Source: Janibacter terrae NBRC 107853 (GTDB lineage: Bacteria > Actinomycetota > Actinomycetes > Actinomycetales > Dermatophilaceae). From it: a stretch of DNA of 64,000 bases. Each line of letters starts with the position of its first letter. Positions within the stretch are counted from its first letter, which is position 1. A model generated the notes under the pieces. That model was given only the letters and a program-made list of their open reading frames with translations, had not been told where the DNA came from and made no database searches. The position numbers and the translations under genes are program-made. The DNA lies in assembly GCF_001591405.1 (NCBI RefSeq), contig NZ_BCUV01000007.1:372001-436000 (forward strand). Direction: 5' to 3'. Below, piece after piece: positions 34,335 to 42,143 of this stretch.

Positions 34335-36085
34335 TGCTCAATCACCTCGAACGGCGCCGCAGAGCCCACCCGGGAAGCACTGCCCGGCTCCAGCGCGGTG
34401 GCCGGGAGATCTTCGGGCGGGACTGACGCGGCAGGTGCGGCCCGTGAGCGCGGCGCGGCACCGGCCTTGTCGCGGCGTTCGGCGTCGCGGCGGGCCTTGC
34501 GCGTGCTCGACCGCGCGGTGACGGTGATGGCGCGCATCTGCTCGACCATCCGAAACAGCGCCTGCTCGTCGACCTGCGCCCGGCCCTCGTGGCGGAGTCG
34601 CTCAAGCGCAGCGCGGTGCTCCCACACGCTCATCGCTGGACGCGACAGCGTCCGGTAGGGCACCGACAGATAGGTCTCGCCCTCGGGGTCAAGGACCCAG
34701 ATGCGGCTGATGTCGCGCGGGTCACGGCGAATCACGAACCGGTCCAGCCGGTCGCGGCGGGCGATCCACGGCTTGAGCGCGTCGCTGAAGTAGTGCACGT
34801 GGTCGATGACGAACCCGGTGCGCGTCAGCCTCCGGCGGAACACCGGCAGAAAGTCGACCAGGAACGCGCTCTCGTTGGCCACCGTCACCGCAGGCGTCTC
34901 CGCAGCGCCGGCCACCCAGCGGGCCTGTGGGGTCTGCCCCGTCGTGCCATGCACTCGCCCGTGATAACTCGCCACCGCCAGCGCCAACCACTTCTCCAGC
35001 TCCGCGACCGTCAGGGCAGCCTTGGCGTCGGAGTCGTAGCTGCCGCGCTGGGCCGGGTTGGAGAACGTCGTGCCGGGCAGCTCGTGGACCATCTCCATCA
35101 GCGTGCCGATGACCCGCTCGATAACCCCGCCATAGTGCGGGCGCCCCACTGGCCGGTAGTCCAGCGTGATCCCGTACTCCTGGCAGCCCCGACGCAGAGC
35201 CTCGCTCTTGAACTCCGCGGCGTTGTCCAGAAACAGCTCGCCCGGCTTGCCCGCCATCGGCCAGTCCACCTCGATCCCCAGCCGCTCGACCCAGGCCCGC
35301 TTGTCGGTGACCATGTTCGCCAGGCACAGCCCAACCGACAGCGCCGAGGGCGCCTCCAACGTGACCACCAGACCCACGATGGATCGAGAGAAGACGTCGA
35401 TCGCGACCGTCACGTACGGCCGCCCGATCGGCAGGCGATGCCGCTCGTCGACCACGACCAGGTCCACCACGGTGTGATCGATCTGCACCTGCTCCAGCAC
35501 GCCGGTCACCGGTGGGACCCGGCCACCGGCCGACTCCAGCGACCGGGCCGCATCTGCCCCCTCGCGCGCCTTCATCGCGGCGAGCGGATCCAGGGCGGCG
35601 ATGCGGCGCACAATCGCGCCACGTGACGGGGCCGGCAGTCCCCGCGTACGGCAGACCCGGATGACCTCTCGGTGGATCGCGGTGATCTTCTTCCGCTGCC
35701 GGGTCAGGTAGTGCTTGCGCAGCACCTCCCGGACGACCACCTCGACCGCGCTCGGCAGTCGCTGCCCTCCCCGCCCACCGCTGGAACGACCCGGGATCAG
35801 GTCCGAGACCACGCCCCGCCCCTCGCGCCACCGACGCAGCAGGACATACACCTGCCGCCGCGAGATACCCAGCCGCTCGGCCGCCACCTCTGCGGCGACG
35901 GATCCACCGGCCGTCCCCGCCTCTGCCAATGGGCCGATCACCTCGGCTCGGCGAACCGCCAGCGCCCACACCTCATCGGAGACGGTCAGCAGACCGCGCT
36001 CGGCAACCTGGCCCTCATCGACTGCATCGTCGTGCACACGACTATGGAACCACCGCGCACCGCCCGTGCACAGGGGTACGGACAC
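34328..36085 (-). CDS. tniA: TniA DDE transposase
   Basis: A 585-residue Mu/Tn7 TnsB-type transposase. N-terminal HTH domains (VAAERLGISRRQVYVLLRRW) precede the RNase-H-like core with Asp in VLEQVQIDHTVVDLVVVD, Asp in GELFLDNAAEFKSEAL and Glu in HYGGVIERVIGTLMEM. The C-terminal beta-barrel and Arg-rich tail follow. The GTG start at 36085 or another at 36031 are equally possible. The inverted repeat at 36136-36160 lies just upstream. Confidence 0.92.
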   Translation of the reverse strand: MSVPLCTGGARWFHSRVHDDAVDEGQVAERGLLTVSDEVWALAVRRAEVIGPLAEAGTAGGSVAAEVAAERLGISRRQVYVLLRRWREGRGVVSDLIPGRSSGGRGGQRLPSAVEVVVREVLRKHYLTRQRKKITAIHREVIRVCRTRGLPAPSRGAIVRRIAALDPLAAMKAREGADAARSLESAGGRVPPVTGVLEQVQIDHTVVDLVVVDERHRLPIGRPYVTVAIDVFSRSIVGLVVTLEAPSALSVGLCLANMVTDKRAWVERLGIEVDWPMAGKPGELFLDNAAEFKSEALRRGCQEYGITLDYRPVGRPHYGGVIERVIGTLMEMVHELPGTTFSNPAQRGSYDSDAKAALTVAELEKWLALAVASYHGRVHGTTGQTPQARWVAGAAETPAVTVANESAFLVDFLPVFRRRLTRTGFVIDHVHYFSDALKPWIARRDRLDRFVIRRDPRDISRIWVLDPEGETYLSVPYRTLSRPAMSVWEHRAALERLRHEGRAQVDEQALFRMVEQMRAITVTARSSTRKARRDAERRDKAGAAPRSRAAPAASVPPEDLPATALEPGSASRVGSAAPFEVIEQW

Positions 36086-36154
36086 GCCGCGAACTCACAC
36101 CCGCGTGCACTCAGTCCAGAAAGTCACAGCGCCCGGTGCAGTCGACTTCGAACA

Positions 36155-36373
36155 ATGACAGAGTGGTCGGCTGGTGTCGAGAAGCGCTCTAAATTGGAGC
36201 AACGCGATTTCTATCTAAGATGCGAAGATTCTGGTTGGGCACACTCCGCCGCTGAGGCCGTGCGGCATGATGTCGCGTCCAGCCAAGGTGGTCGGCGCTA
36301 CTGGCTGTCAAAGGCCGATGGCTCGTTGATATTCAGCCCTGGCGGGTATCTGGCGCGGTCAGGAGTCCTGTGA
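36155..36373 (+). CDS. 72-residue orphan reading frame at the transposon edge
   Basis: MTEWSAGVEKRSKLEQRD, then FYLRCEDSGWAHSAAEAV and RYWLSKADGSLIFSPGGYL. Its ATG lies in the terminal repeat of the tni transposon and its base composition is visibly less GC-rich than its surroundings. It converges on the resolvase gene and overlaps its end. It may be the tail of an older gene whose start was replaced by the transposon. No family recognised. Confidence 0.35.
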   Translation: MTEWSAGVEKRSKLEQRDFYLRCEDSGWAHSAAEAVRHDVASSQGGRRYWLSKADGSLIFSPGGYLARSGVL

Positions 36374-36946
36374 CTGGGCGGTGGCGTTGTGGCGGTAGAA
36401 CGTGGCGCGGGACCAGCCCACGAGTCGGGCCGCGTCTGTGGCGGTGCGTCCTTTGGCGCGTGCGTCGTTGACGATCGCGAGCTTCTCGGCGATCACGGCT
36501 GGCTCCACGCGGGGTCGCCCGAACTGGGTGCCGGAGGCTTTGGCTGCGGCGATGCCGGCATTGACCCGTTCTGTGATCAGCTCCCGCTCGTATTCAGCCA
36601 AGGTGGCGAGCATGTTCAGCATCAGCCGTCCACTGGTGGTGGCTGGGTCGATGCCGTCTTGGATGGAGCGGATGCCGATGCCGGACTCGCGCAGCAAGGT
36701 CACCGTGTTCAGCACGTCGATCAGTGAGCGTCCCAGCCGGTCCACTCGCCAGACCACGACCGTGTCTCCAGCGGTGGCGTACTCCAGGAGTCGGCGCATC
36801 CCTGGACGTTGCGCTGCGTTCTTGCTGCCCGAGGTGACGTCCGAGAAAACGTCCCGAGCCTCGACCCCGGCCGTGGTCAGCGCGTCCAACTGCAACTGCG
36901 CGTCCTGACTGGCCGTGCTGATCCTCGTGTACCCCAGAAGTCTCAC
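36359..36946 (-). CDS. serine resolvase
   Basis: A 195-residue Tn3-type resolvase: catalytic Ser in LLGYTRISTASQDAQ, VVWRVDRLGRSLIDVL, LAEYERELITERVNAGIAAAKASG, and a C-terminal HTH (ATDAARLVGWSRATFYRH). The GTG at 36946 is chosen because it gives the standard N-terminus (VRLLGYTRIS). The upstream 36950-37085 region has several GAGAC/GTCTC repeats like a res site. With merA/merR alongside it may be left from a mercury transposon. Confidence 0.9.
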   Translation of the reverse strand: MRLLGYTRISTASQDAQLQLDALTTAGVEARDVFSDVTSGSKNAAQRPGMRRLLEYATAGDTVVVWRVDRLGRSLIDVLNTVTLLRESGIGIRSIQDGIDPATTSGRLMLNMLATLAEYERELITERVNAGIAAAKASGTQFGRPRVEPAVIAEKLAIVNDARAKGRTATDAARLVGWSRATFYRHNATAQSQDS

Positions 36947-37167
36947 CCACCCATCCTGCCTCAGAAACCCTTCCGGTGATGTCGTCTGAGACGTTTCTCG
37001 TCGAGACACTTTTCCGAGACACGCCTGCAGCCGCAGAACCGCGAGAGCTCGGTCCTCGGCAGCGACGTTAGATCGTGTCTCATCAACCTGTAGGTTTTTA
37101 AGGCACATTCACGGCGCCAGGCGGGCCGCCGCGGGAGCCCTCGTCCACCCCGCTGGGGCCGCGGGTT
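36947..37167. other. possible res region upstream of resolvase
   Basis: GTCTGAGACG, CGAGACAC and CGTGTCTC are scattered in inverted and direct orientation across about 130 bases just upstream of the resolvase start, as in three-subsite res regions. No gene seen. Confidence 0.45.
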
Positions 37168-38568
37168 TCAGGCGCAGCATGACGTCGGCATCTGGTTTCG
37201 GAAGAGGCCGGCCACGATGCGCAGGCTTTCGCTCATGGTCAGGTACGGCGCCCAGGTGTCGGCCAGATCGTCGACGGTCATGCCGCTTTTGATGGCGTAG
37301 GTGGCCGCCAGCATGATCTCCCCGGCCCCGTCCGCCAGAGCGTGCACGCCCAGAACCTTGCCGCTCACGGCGTCGGCGACGAGCTTCACCGCCCCGCGGG
37401 TGTCGTGCTGGACGAGCGCCCGGGGGACATCGGACAGGTCCAGGACGCGGCAGTCGCACGCGTGCCCTCGGGTGAGGGCCTCGTCCTCGGTCAACCCCGC
37501 CGAGGCCAGCTGGGGCCGGGTGAACACGACCGCAGGAAAGCCGGCGTAGTCGACCCGAGCTGCCGGCGGGTACCTGTCCTCGGTCAGGGCGTTGAGCGCG
37601 GCGGCCCGACCGCCGGCGGCGGCGGCGTAGACGTACTGGGGAGCCCCCGAGACGTCACCGGCGGCCCAGACGCGCGGGTTGGAGGTGCGCTGGGTCTGGT
37701 CGACCACGACGAAGCCGCGCTCGTCCACGTCCACACCGGCAGCGGCCAGGTTCAGGCCGTCGGTGCGGGGCAGGCGTCCGGTGGCCACCAGGACCTGCGC
37801 GCCGCGCACCTGTTCGCCCGAGTCCGTGGTCACCACCACCTCTCCTGCGGGGCCTGGTTCGCGGGCCACAGTGGTCGCGCGCTCTTCGACCACGGTGATG
37901 CCGTCGTCGGTGAAGACTTCCCGAAGTCTCTGGGCCAGCTCCGGCTCGGCGTGCGGCGCCAGACGCCCGACCACAGAGACCCGGGTGCCGAGGTGAGCGA
38001 ACAGCTGGGCCTGCTCCATCCCGACGTACCCGCCACCGATAACGACCAGGGACTCAGGCAGCTCGGTCAGCTGCATCGCGGTGGTGGACGTCAGCCGGTC
38101 CACAGAGTCGAGACCGACCACCTCCGGGATGGCGGGGGTGGCACCGGTGGCGACCAGATAGGCCCGGGCCCGCAGCGCCTGGCCGTCGACGGCCAGGGTG
38201 TCCCCGTCCAGGAAGCTGGCCTGGCCTGGGCGGACCTGGAAGCCGTAGGCAGCGGCCACATCGGCGTACTTCGCATCACGCAGGCGCTCGATGAGTGCGT
38301 CCTTCTGGGCCACCAGATCGCCGAGGTTCACCGGTGCGGCTGACGTTGGGGCACCTTTGAAGGGATTGGTGAGCGCGGCGTGCCGGGCCCCGGCGGCCGC
38401 CAGGAGCGTCTTGGACGGCACGCAGCCGATGTTCACGCACGTCCCGCCCAGAACACCGCGCTCAACCAGCACGACGCTCTTACCGGCCTGGCTGGCCGCG
38501 ATGGCGGCGGACATCGCCGCGCCTCCTGAGCCGATCACGGCCAGATCGACGTCGTAGTCCACACCCAT
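37168..38568 (-). CDS. merA: mercuric reductase MerA (core form)
   Basis: A 466-residue flavoprotein that reduces Hg(II) to Hg(0) with NADPH in the cytoplasm. The FAD motif is LAVIGSGGAAMSAAIAA. The redox-active disulphide GGTCVNIGCVPSK has Cys44 and Cys49, NADPH binding is VVIGGGYVGMEQAQ, and the C-terminal mercury-binding pair is SCCA. The NmerA metal-chaperone domain is absent, as in many actinobacterial enzymes. No merT/merP/merC transporter is nearby. It is divergent from merR, with a MerR-type promoter between them. Confidence 0.93.
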   Translation of the reverse strand: MGVDYDVDLAVIGSGGAAMSAAIAASQAGKSVVLVERGVLGGTCVNIGCVPSKTLLAAAGARHAALTNPFKGAPTSAAPVNLGDLVAQKDALIERLRDAKYADVAAAYGFQVRPGQASFLDGDTLAVDGQALRARAYLVATGATPAIPEVVGLDSVDRLTSTTAMQLTELPESLVVIGGGYVGMEQAQLFAHLGTRVSVVGRLAPHAEPELAQRLREVFTDDGITVVEERATTVAREPGPAGEVVVTTDSGEQVRGAQVLVATGRLPRTDGLNLAAAGVDVDERGFVVVDQTQRTSNPRVWAAGDVSGAPQYVYAAAAGGRAAALNALTEDRYPPAARVDYAGFPAVVFTRPQLASAGLTEDEALTRGHACDCRVLDLSDVPRALVQHDTRGAVKLVADAVSGKVLGVHALADGAGEIMLAATYAIKSGMTVDDLADTWAPYLTMSESLRIVAGLFRNQMPTSCCA

Positions 38569-38606
38569 TTGCCCACCTTCCTTCGCGTGACCCCTCTTCA
38601 GCGTCC

Positions 38607-38638
38607 ATAGTGGACGTTCCAGCGCAGGGGAAGGTCAA
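38607..38638 (-). promoter_or_regulatory. MerR-type promoter/operator for merA
   Basis: On the minus strand TTGACC (38638-38633) and CACTAT (38612-38607) are separated by 20 bp, the over-long spacer typical of MerR-activated promoters. The spacer holds the dyad CCTTCCCC..CTGGAACG. It drives merA; merR starts 36 bases beyond it. Confidence 0.75.
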
Positions 38639-38673
38639 GGCGAACATGGACGAGAGCCGAGAAAGGGGCCACT

Positions 38674-39063
38674 GTGCGCATCGGTGAGTTGGCCGTGGCC
38701 AGCGGCACCACAACCAAGACGCTGCGCTTCTACGAAGAAGCCGGCCTACTACCTGCGCCTGAGCGCACCGCCAACGGATACCGCGACTACACCCCTGCGG
38801 CCCTGGCGCGCCTGGACTTCGTTCGCCGCGGCCGCACCGCTGGGCTCACCCTGGCCCAGATTCGCGAGATCCTCGACATCCGCGACGCCGGAGTCGCACC
38901 CTGCCAGCACGTGCACGCCCTGCTCGAAGCCCACCTGGGCGACCTGGACCGCCAAATCGCCGACCTGCAAGCACTGCGACACACCGTCGCGCACCTTCAC
39001 CACAGTGCCACCACCAGCGACCCCACCAAATGCGACACCACGACCGTCTGCCGCTATCTGTGA
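38674..39063 (+). CDS. merR: MerR-family metal-responsive regulator
   Basis: A 129-residue regulator. The N-terminal winged HTH MRIGELAVASGTTTKTLRFYEEAGLLP is followed by a long dimerisation helix. The candidate metal ligands are Cys77 (VAPCQHV), Cys120 and Cys126 (KCDTTTVCRYL). Three cysteines placed like this are the MerR/ZntR pattern. It should bind the promoter at 38607-38638 and activate merA when metal binds. GTG start. Confidence 0.85.
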   Translation: MRIGELAVASGTTTKTLRFYEEAGLLPAPERTANGYRDYTPAALARLDFVRRGRTAGLTLAQIREILDIRDAGVAPCQHVHALLEAHLGDLDRQIADLQALRHTVAHLHHSATTSDPTKCDTTTVCRYL

Positions 39064-39352
39064 CCAGACCGGTGCTCGCGTGTATCGCCATGAGCAGATG
39101 CCGCCACAGAGCGTCGACAGAACCCCGCCATATAACGGCGAAAGCCACATCGAATCGGTGAGCGGTCGCACTGGGCGTGGTGTCGCGGTTGACGATCGCC
39201 TACGCGACGGTGACGGTGGCGTGCTGTCCAGGACCGCCGTTAAATACCCGTACGGTTGTGCGGGTAAATGGGCGGCAACCTGGGTACGGTCCAAGGAACG
39301 ACGCGTGTCCAGGTCGCCACCGGAGCGGCTCACGCGTCGACGAGGAGGACAG
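39064..39352. promoter_or_regulatory. upstream region of the copper operon with CsoR-like dyad
   Basis: There is no gene in these 289 bases. TACCCG at 39245-39250 and CGGGTA at 39261-39266 form an inverted repeat overlapping a TTAAAT -10-like box, a plausible operator for a copper repressor upstream of the copper-storage gene. No csoR gene is in the window. Confidence 0.5.
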
Positions 39353-39757
39353 ATGAAGCACCAGGAGATGCTGAGGACCTACCCGGGAGACGTCGGGACC
39401 ATCGACCAAGAGAAGCTCGCGGCGTGCATCGCCGCGTGCTTCGAGTGTGCTCAGGTGTGCACGGCGTGCGCCGACGCGTGCCTGGCCGAGGACATGGTGA
39501 CCGAGCTCCGTTCGTGCATCCGCAACAACCTCGACTGTGCCGACGTCTGCGCGGCAACGGGAGCTGTTCTCTCGCGCCAGACCGCGGGTGACGCCAACGT
39601 TGTTCGCACAATCCTGGAGGCCTGCGCGGCCGCGTGCAAGGCATGTGGCGACGAGTGCGCCGAGCACGGTGACCAGCACGAGCACTGCGCGGTGTGCGCC
39701 GAGGCATGCCGCCAGTGCGAGAACGCCTGCCGCGAGCTGCTCGCCGCACTGAGCTGA
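39353..39757 (+). CDS. four-helix-bundle copper storage protein (Csp-like)
   Basis: A 134-residue protein with 18 Cys arranged as repeated CxxxC/CxxC pairs on helices (CIAACFECAQVCTACADAC, then LDCADVC, CAAACKACGDEC, HCAVCAEACRQCENAC). In the Csp family these line a four-helix bundle that stores many Cu(I) ions. There is no signal peptide, so it is cytosolic (Csp3-like). GAGGAGG precedes the ATG. It heads the copper gene group with DUF4396, ArsR and DUF305 genes. A paralogue lies at 55182-55589. Confidence 0.9.
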   Translation: MKHQEMLRTYPGDVGTIDQEKLAACIAACFECAQVCTACADACLAEDMVTELRSCIRNNLDCADVCAATGAVLSRQTAGDANVVRTILEACAAACKACGDECAEHGDQHEHCAVCAEACRQCENACRELLAALS

Positions 39758-39860
39758 CCAGCGGGTCGTTCGGCGGCCCGCTGCCCCAGGCAGGCAGCGG
39801 GCCGCCCCCGGTCCAAGGCCTCACCGAACTCACCGAGTTGCTCGGAAAACGAGATCAAGC

Positions 39861-40688
39861 ATGAGTCACCAACACGGAAACGACCACGAACGACCGACAG
39901 AGACGCAGTCGCACACGGGCCGCGCCGGTCCCGGTTCCATCATGCGTGGGGCGGGCGACCATGCCGGACAGCACACGGACAGCGGCGACCACGGCGACCA
40001 CGGCAGTCGAAGCGAACACGGGGGTCATGACGGGCACGGTGGGCATGCGGATTCCGGCGGCAGGGCCATGGCCGCTAGTGCCACGCTGCACTGTCTGTCT
40101 GGATGTGCGGTGGGTGAGATCAGCGGCCTGATGATCGGCACCGCGATCGGCCTGAGCACGGGGTGGACGATCGCGCTCGCGGTCGGTCTGGCGTTCTTCT
40201 TCGGCTACCTGCTCTCCACCCTGCCGCTGGTGAAGACCGGTCTCGGGTTGGGGGCGGCGCTGAGCGTCGTGTTCGCGGCCGACACGCTCTCCATCGCCGT
40301 CATGGAGATCGTCGACAACGCCGTCATGGCGCTCATCCCGAACGCCATGGACGCGGGGTTGGTGAACTGGGTCTTCTGGGTCGGCATGGCCATCGCCCTC
40401 ACCGTCGCGTTCTTCGCCGCATACCCGGTCAACCGGTACCTGCTCCAGCGCGGCAAGGGACATGCCCTCACCCACCAGTACCACCACGGTGCCGGCGGCG
40501 CGGTCACCGGCGCCCGCCGGTACATCCCCACGTTCTCGACGCCTACCCTGGTCGCCGTCATCGCGGCCTTCATGCTCGGCGGCCTCGTCGTCTCGATCGC
40601 CGCGGAAGGCGAGTCGACTGCGGGCGGCGCGGGGCACGCCGCCGCGCCCGGTGACGCTCCGGCTTCGGAAGGGGGTGGAGCGTCTTGA
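39861..40688 (+). CDS. DUF4396 membrane protein with His-rich N-terminus
   Basis: A 275-residue membrane protein. The first 70 residues are His/Asp/Gly-rich (HTDSGDHGDHGSRSEHGGH), a likely metal sink. The DUF4396 core begins LHCLSGCAVGEISGLMIG with two Cys and has about five TM helices. DUF4396 proteins accompany copper genes, but the transport direction is unknown. The stop overlaps the ArsR start (TGATG). Confidence 0.8.
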   Translation: MSHQHGNDHERPTETQSHTGRAGPGSIMRGAGDHAGQHTDSGDHGDHGSRSEHGGHDGHGGHADSGGRAMAASATLHCLSGCAVGEISGLMIGTAIGLSTGWTIALAVGLAFFFGYLLSTLPLVKTGLGLGAALSVVFAADTLSIAVMEIVDNAVMALIPNAMDAGLVNWVFWVGMAIALTVAFFAAYPVNRYLLQRGKGHALTHQYHHGAGGAVTGARRYIPTFSTPTLVAVIAAFMLGGLVVSIAAEGESTAGGAGHAAAPGDAPASEGGGAS

Positions 40689-41104
40689 TGGACCAGGCCG
40701 GGACCTCGGATCACCGGCATCCCGTCGACCCGGAACGCGTGGCGAGAGCCCGCGCACGGGTTCCGACCGGTGAGGAGGGCGACCGGCTGACCGACGTGCT
40801 GTCGGTGATCGCCGACCCGACCAGGGCCAGGCTCCTGTACGCCCTCGACGTCGCCGAGGAGCTCTGCGTCGGCGACCTCTCCCTGGTCCTCTCGGCCAGC
40901 GAGGACGCCGTGTCCTACGGGCTGCGGATCCTGCGCACCGCGGGACTCGTCACCCGACGCAAGGAAGGCAGGGTCGTCTACTACCGGCTCGCCGAGGGCT
41001 TCCCCGAACCACTACGAGAACACTGCCTGCACCAGCTCATCGAGATGACTCGCAGGCCCGTGGACGACGACCCAACACCGCAACCAGAAGGTGGCACACC
41101 ATGA
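40688..41104 (+). CDS. ArsR/SmtB-family metal sensor (CmtR-like)
   Basis: A 138-residue winged-helix repressor. The DNA-binding helices are TRARLLYALDVAEELCVGDLSLVL and EDAVSYGLRILRTAGLVTRRKEGRVVYYRL. The usual metal-sensing ELCVCDL motif is ELCVGDL here, so one Cys is missing; another Cys lies in REHCLHQL at the C-terminus. The ATG at 40688 overlaps the DUF4396 stop. It probably autoregulates this operon. Confidence 0.82.
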   Translation: MDQAGTSDHRHPVDPERVARARARVPTGEEGDRLTDVLSVIADPTRARLLYALDVAEELCVGDLSLVLSASEDAVSYGLRILRTAGLVTRRKEGRVVYYRLAEGFPEPLREHCLHQLIEMTRRPVDDDPTPQPEGGTP

Positions 41105-41850
41105 ACAGCTCATCTCACGGAACCAACGACCAGCAGCACCAGGATGCCCCCAGCCACGACAACGGACATGACGGGGGACATGACGGCGGCGACGACCAGC
41201 AGATGAAGAAGAAGCACGAGCGCCAGATGTACCTGAAGTTCACCGCCATGATCGCCACCTCGGCTGCCGTGATGTTCGTGCTCATGTACAGCAGCGTCTA
41301 CGACGTCGGGCACATCCACTACAGCCAGGAGCGGCTCTACATGGCGCTCACCTCCACCGGAGCGATGGCGCTGGTGATGCTCGCGTTCATGGCCACGATG
41401 ATGTACAAGAAGCGGGCCCTGAACATCGTCATCGTGGTGGCGGCCCTCATCGTGGGTCTCGGCGCCTTCTACGCCTCCCGCACCCAGCTATTCATCGATG
41501 ATGAGAGATACATGAAGGCAATGATCCCCCACCACTCGATCGCCATCCTCACCAGCGAACGCGCCGACATCGAAGACGTCCGGGTCCGACAGTTGGCCGA
41601 CCAGATCATCAAGACCCAGCGACTCGAGATCAAGGAGATGGAGTGGCTGCTCGAGGACATCGAGGAGAACGGCCTCGCCACCACCGACGAAGAGGCGAAG
41701 ACCCGCCCGATCCCCGACTTCGAGGCAACCGCCGCCGGCGATGCCTCCCAAGCTGACGATCGCCGGGTCACCGCGGCGCTGGAGCGCGTGCTCCGGCTCG
41801 GGTCCGCAGGATGGACGTCGAGCGCTGGGGTCGGGAGACCGGCCGACTAG
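41101..41850 (+). CDS. DUF305 membrane protein
   Basis: A 249-residue protein. The N-terminus is His/Asp/Gly-rich, two to three TM helices follow (FTAMIATSAAVMFVLMY, LTSTGAMALVMLAFMATMM, IVIVVAALIVGLGAFY), then the extracytoplasmic DUF305 domain with its signature MIPHHSIAILTSERADI. DUF305 proteins are ferritin-like and are often found in copper or silver resistance loci. The last 30 residues do not look like the family and may be a frameshifted extension. ATGA overlap with the ArsR gene. Confidence 0.83.
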   Translation: MNSSSHGTNDQQHQDAPSHDNGHDGGHDGGDDQQMKKKHERQMYLKFTAMIATSAAVMFVLMYSSVYDVGHIHYSQERLYMALTSTGAMALVMLAFMATMMYKKRALNIVIVVAALIVGLGAFYASRTQLFIDDERYMKAMIPHHSIAILTSERADIEDVRVRQLADQIIKTQRLEIKEMEWLLEDIEENGLATTDEEAKTRPIPDFEATAAGDASQADDRRVTAALERVLRLGSAGWTSSAGVGRPAD

Positions 41851-41971
41851 CTTGGCGCTGTTCGTAAGACGATGCGCCCATTGCCTCCGACGAGCTCGGT
41901 CAGGCGGAGCGGCGGCGCCGAGGGTCAGTCGGAGTCCGTCGTCACCGTCTGCCACGACCGCAGCGGGTGCA

Positions 41972-42014
41972 CTCAGCCCTGATCCACCACCCTCATCGGT
42001 GGATCAGGGCTGAG
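41972..42014. terminator. terminator of the copper operon
   Basis: Perfect 17-bp arms (CTCAGCCCTGATCCACC and its complement) with a 9-nt loop, about 120 bases after the DUF305 stop and before the split DUF2188 gene. Confidence 0.75.
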
Positions 42015-42066
42015 ACGATGACGATGTCTTCCGTCTCTCCTATGGGACCCAAGGAAAGGAACTGCG

Positions 42067-42111
42067 ATGGCTGAGAAGAAGAACATTCACACAGTGCCGA
42101 CCAACGATGGA
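42067..42111 (+). pseudogene. DUF2188 gene, 5' part, split by IS3 element
   Basis: Fifteen codons, MAEKKNIHTVPTNDG, with GGAAAGGAA before the ATG. This is the start of a small DUF2188 protein. It continues after the insertion at 43406 as WANRREDAERAS; removing the IS and one GGA duplication restores the frame. Confidence 0.85.
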
Positions 42112-42143
42112 GGGACTGCTGCACGAACGGGTGACAGGTTGGG

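Larger units (their letters stand above)
26344..36160. mobile_element. Tn402/Tn5053-type transposon with cargo
   Basis: A 9.8-kb element with the complete tniA-tniB-tniQ-res-tniR module. Its ends are 25-bp inverted repeats matching at 21 positions: TGTCAGTTTCCGAAGTC.. at 26344-26368, and the complement TGTCATTGTTCGAAGTC.. at 36160-36136. Both resemble the published Tn402/Tn5053 ends. A subterminal copy GTGTCCGAAGTCCTCTGCAC follows at 26371. Flanking 5-mers differ (TGGGC and GAGTG), so no target duplication survives. The cargo is two methyltransferases, a deaminase-like gene, a hydrolase fragment, an APH-like gene and an ISL3 copy. Confidence 0.8.

Noticed and set aside
26339..36165. A 5-bp target duplication for the tni transposon
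   Set aside because: The flanking 5-mers are TGGGC and GAGTG, so no duplication can be claimed.
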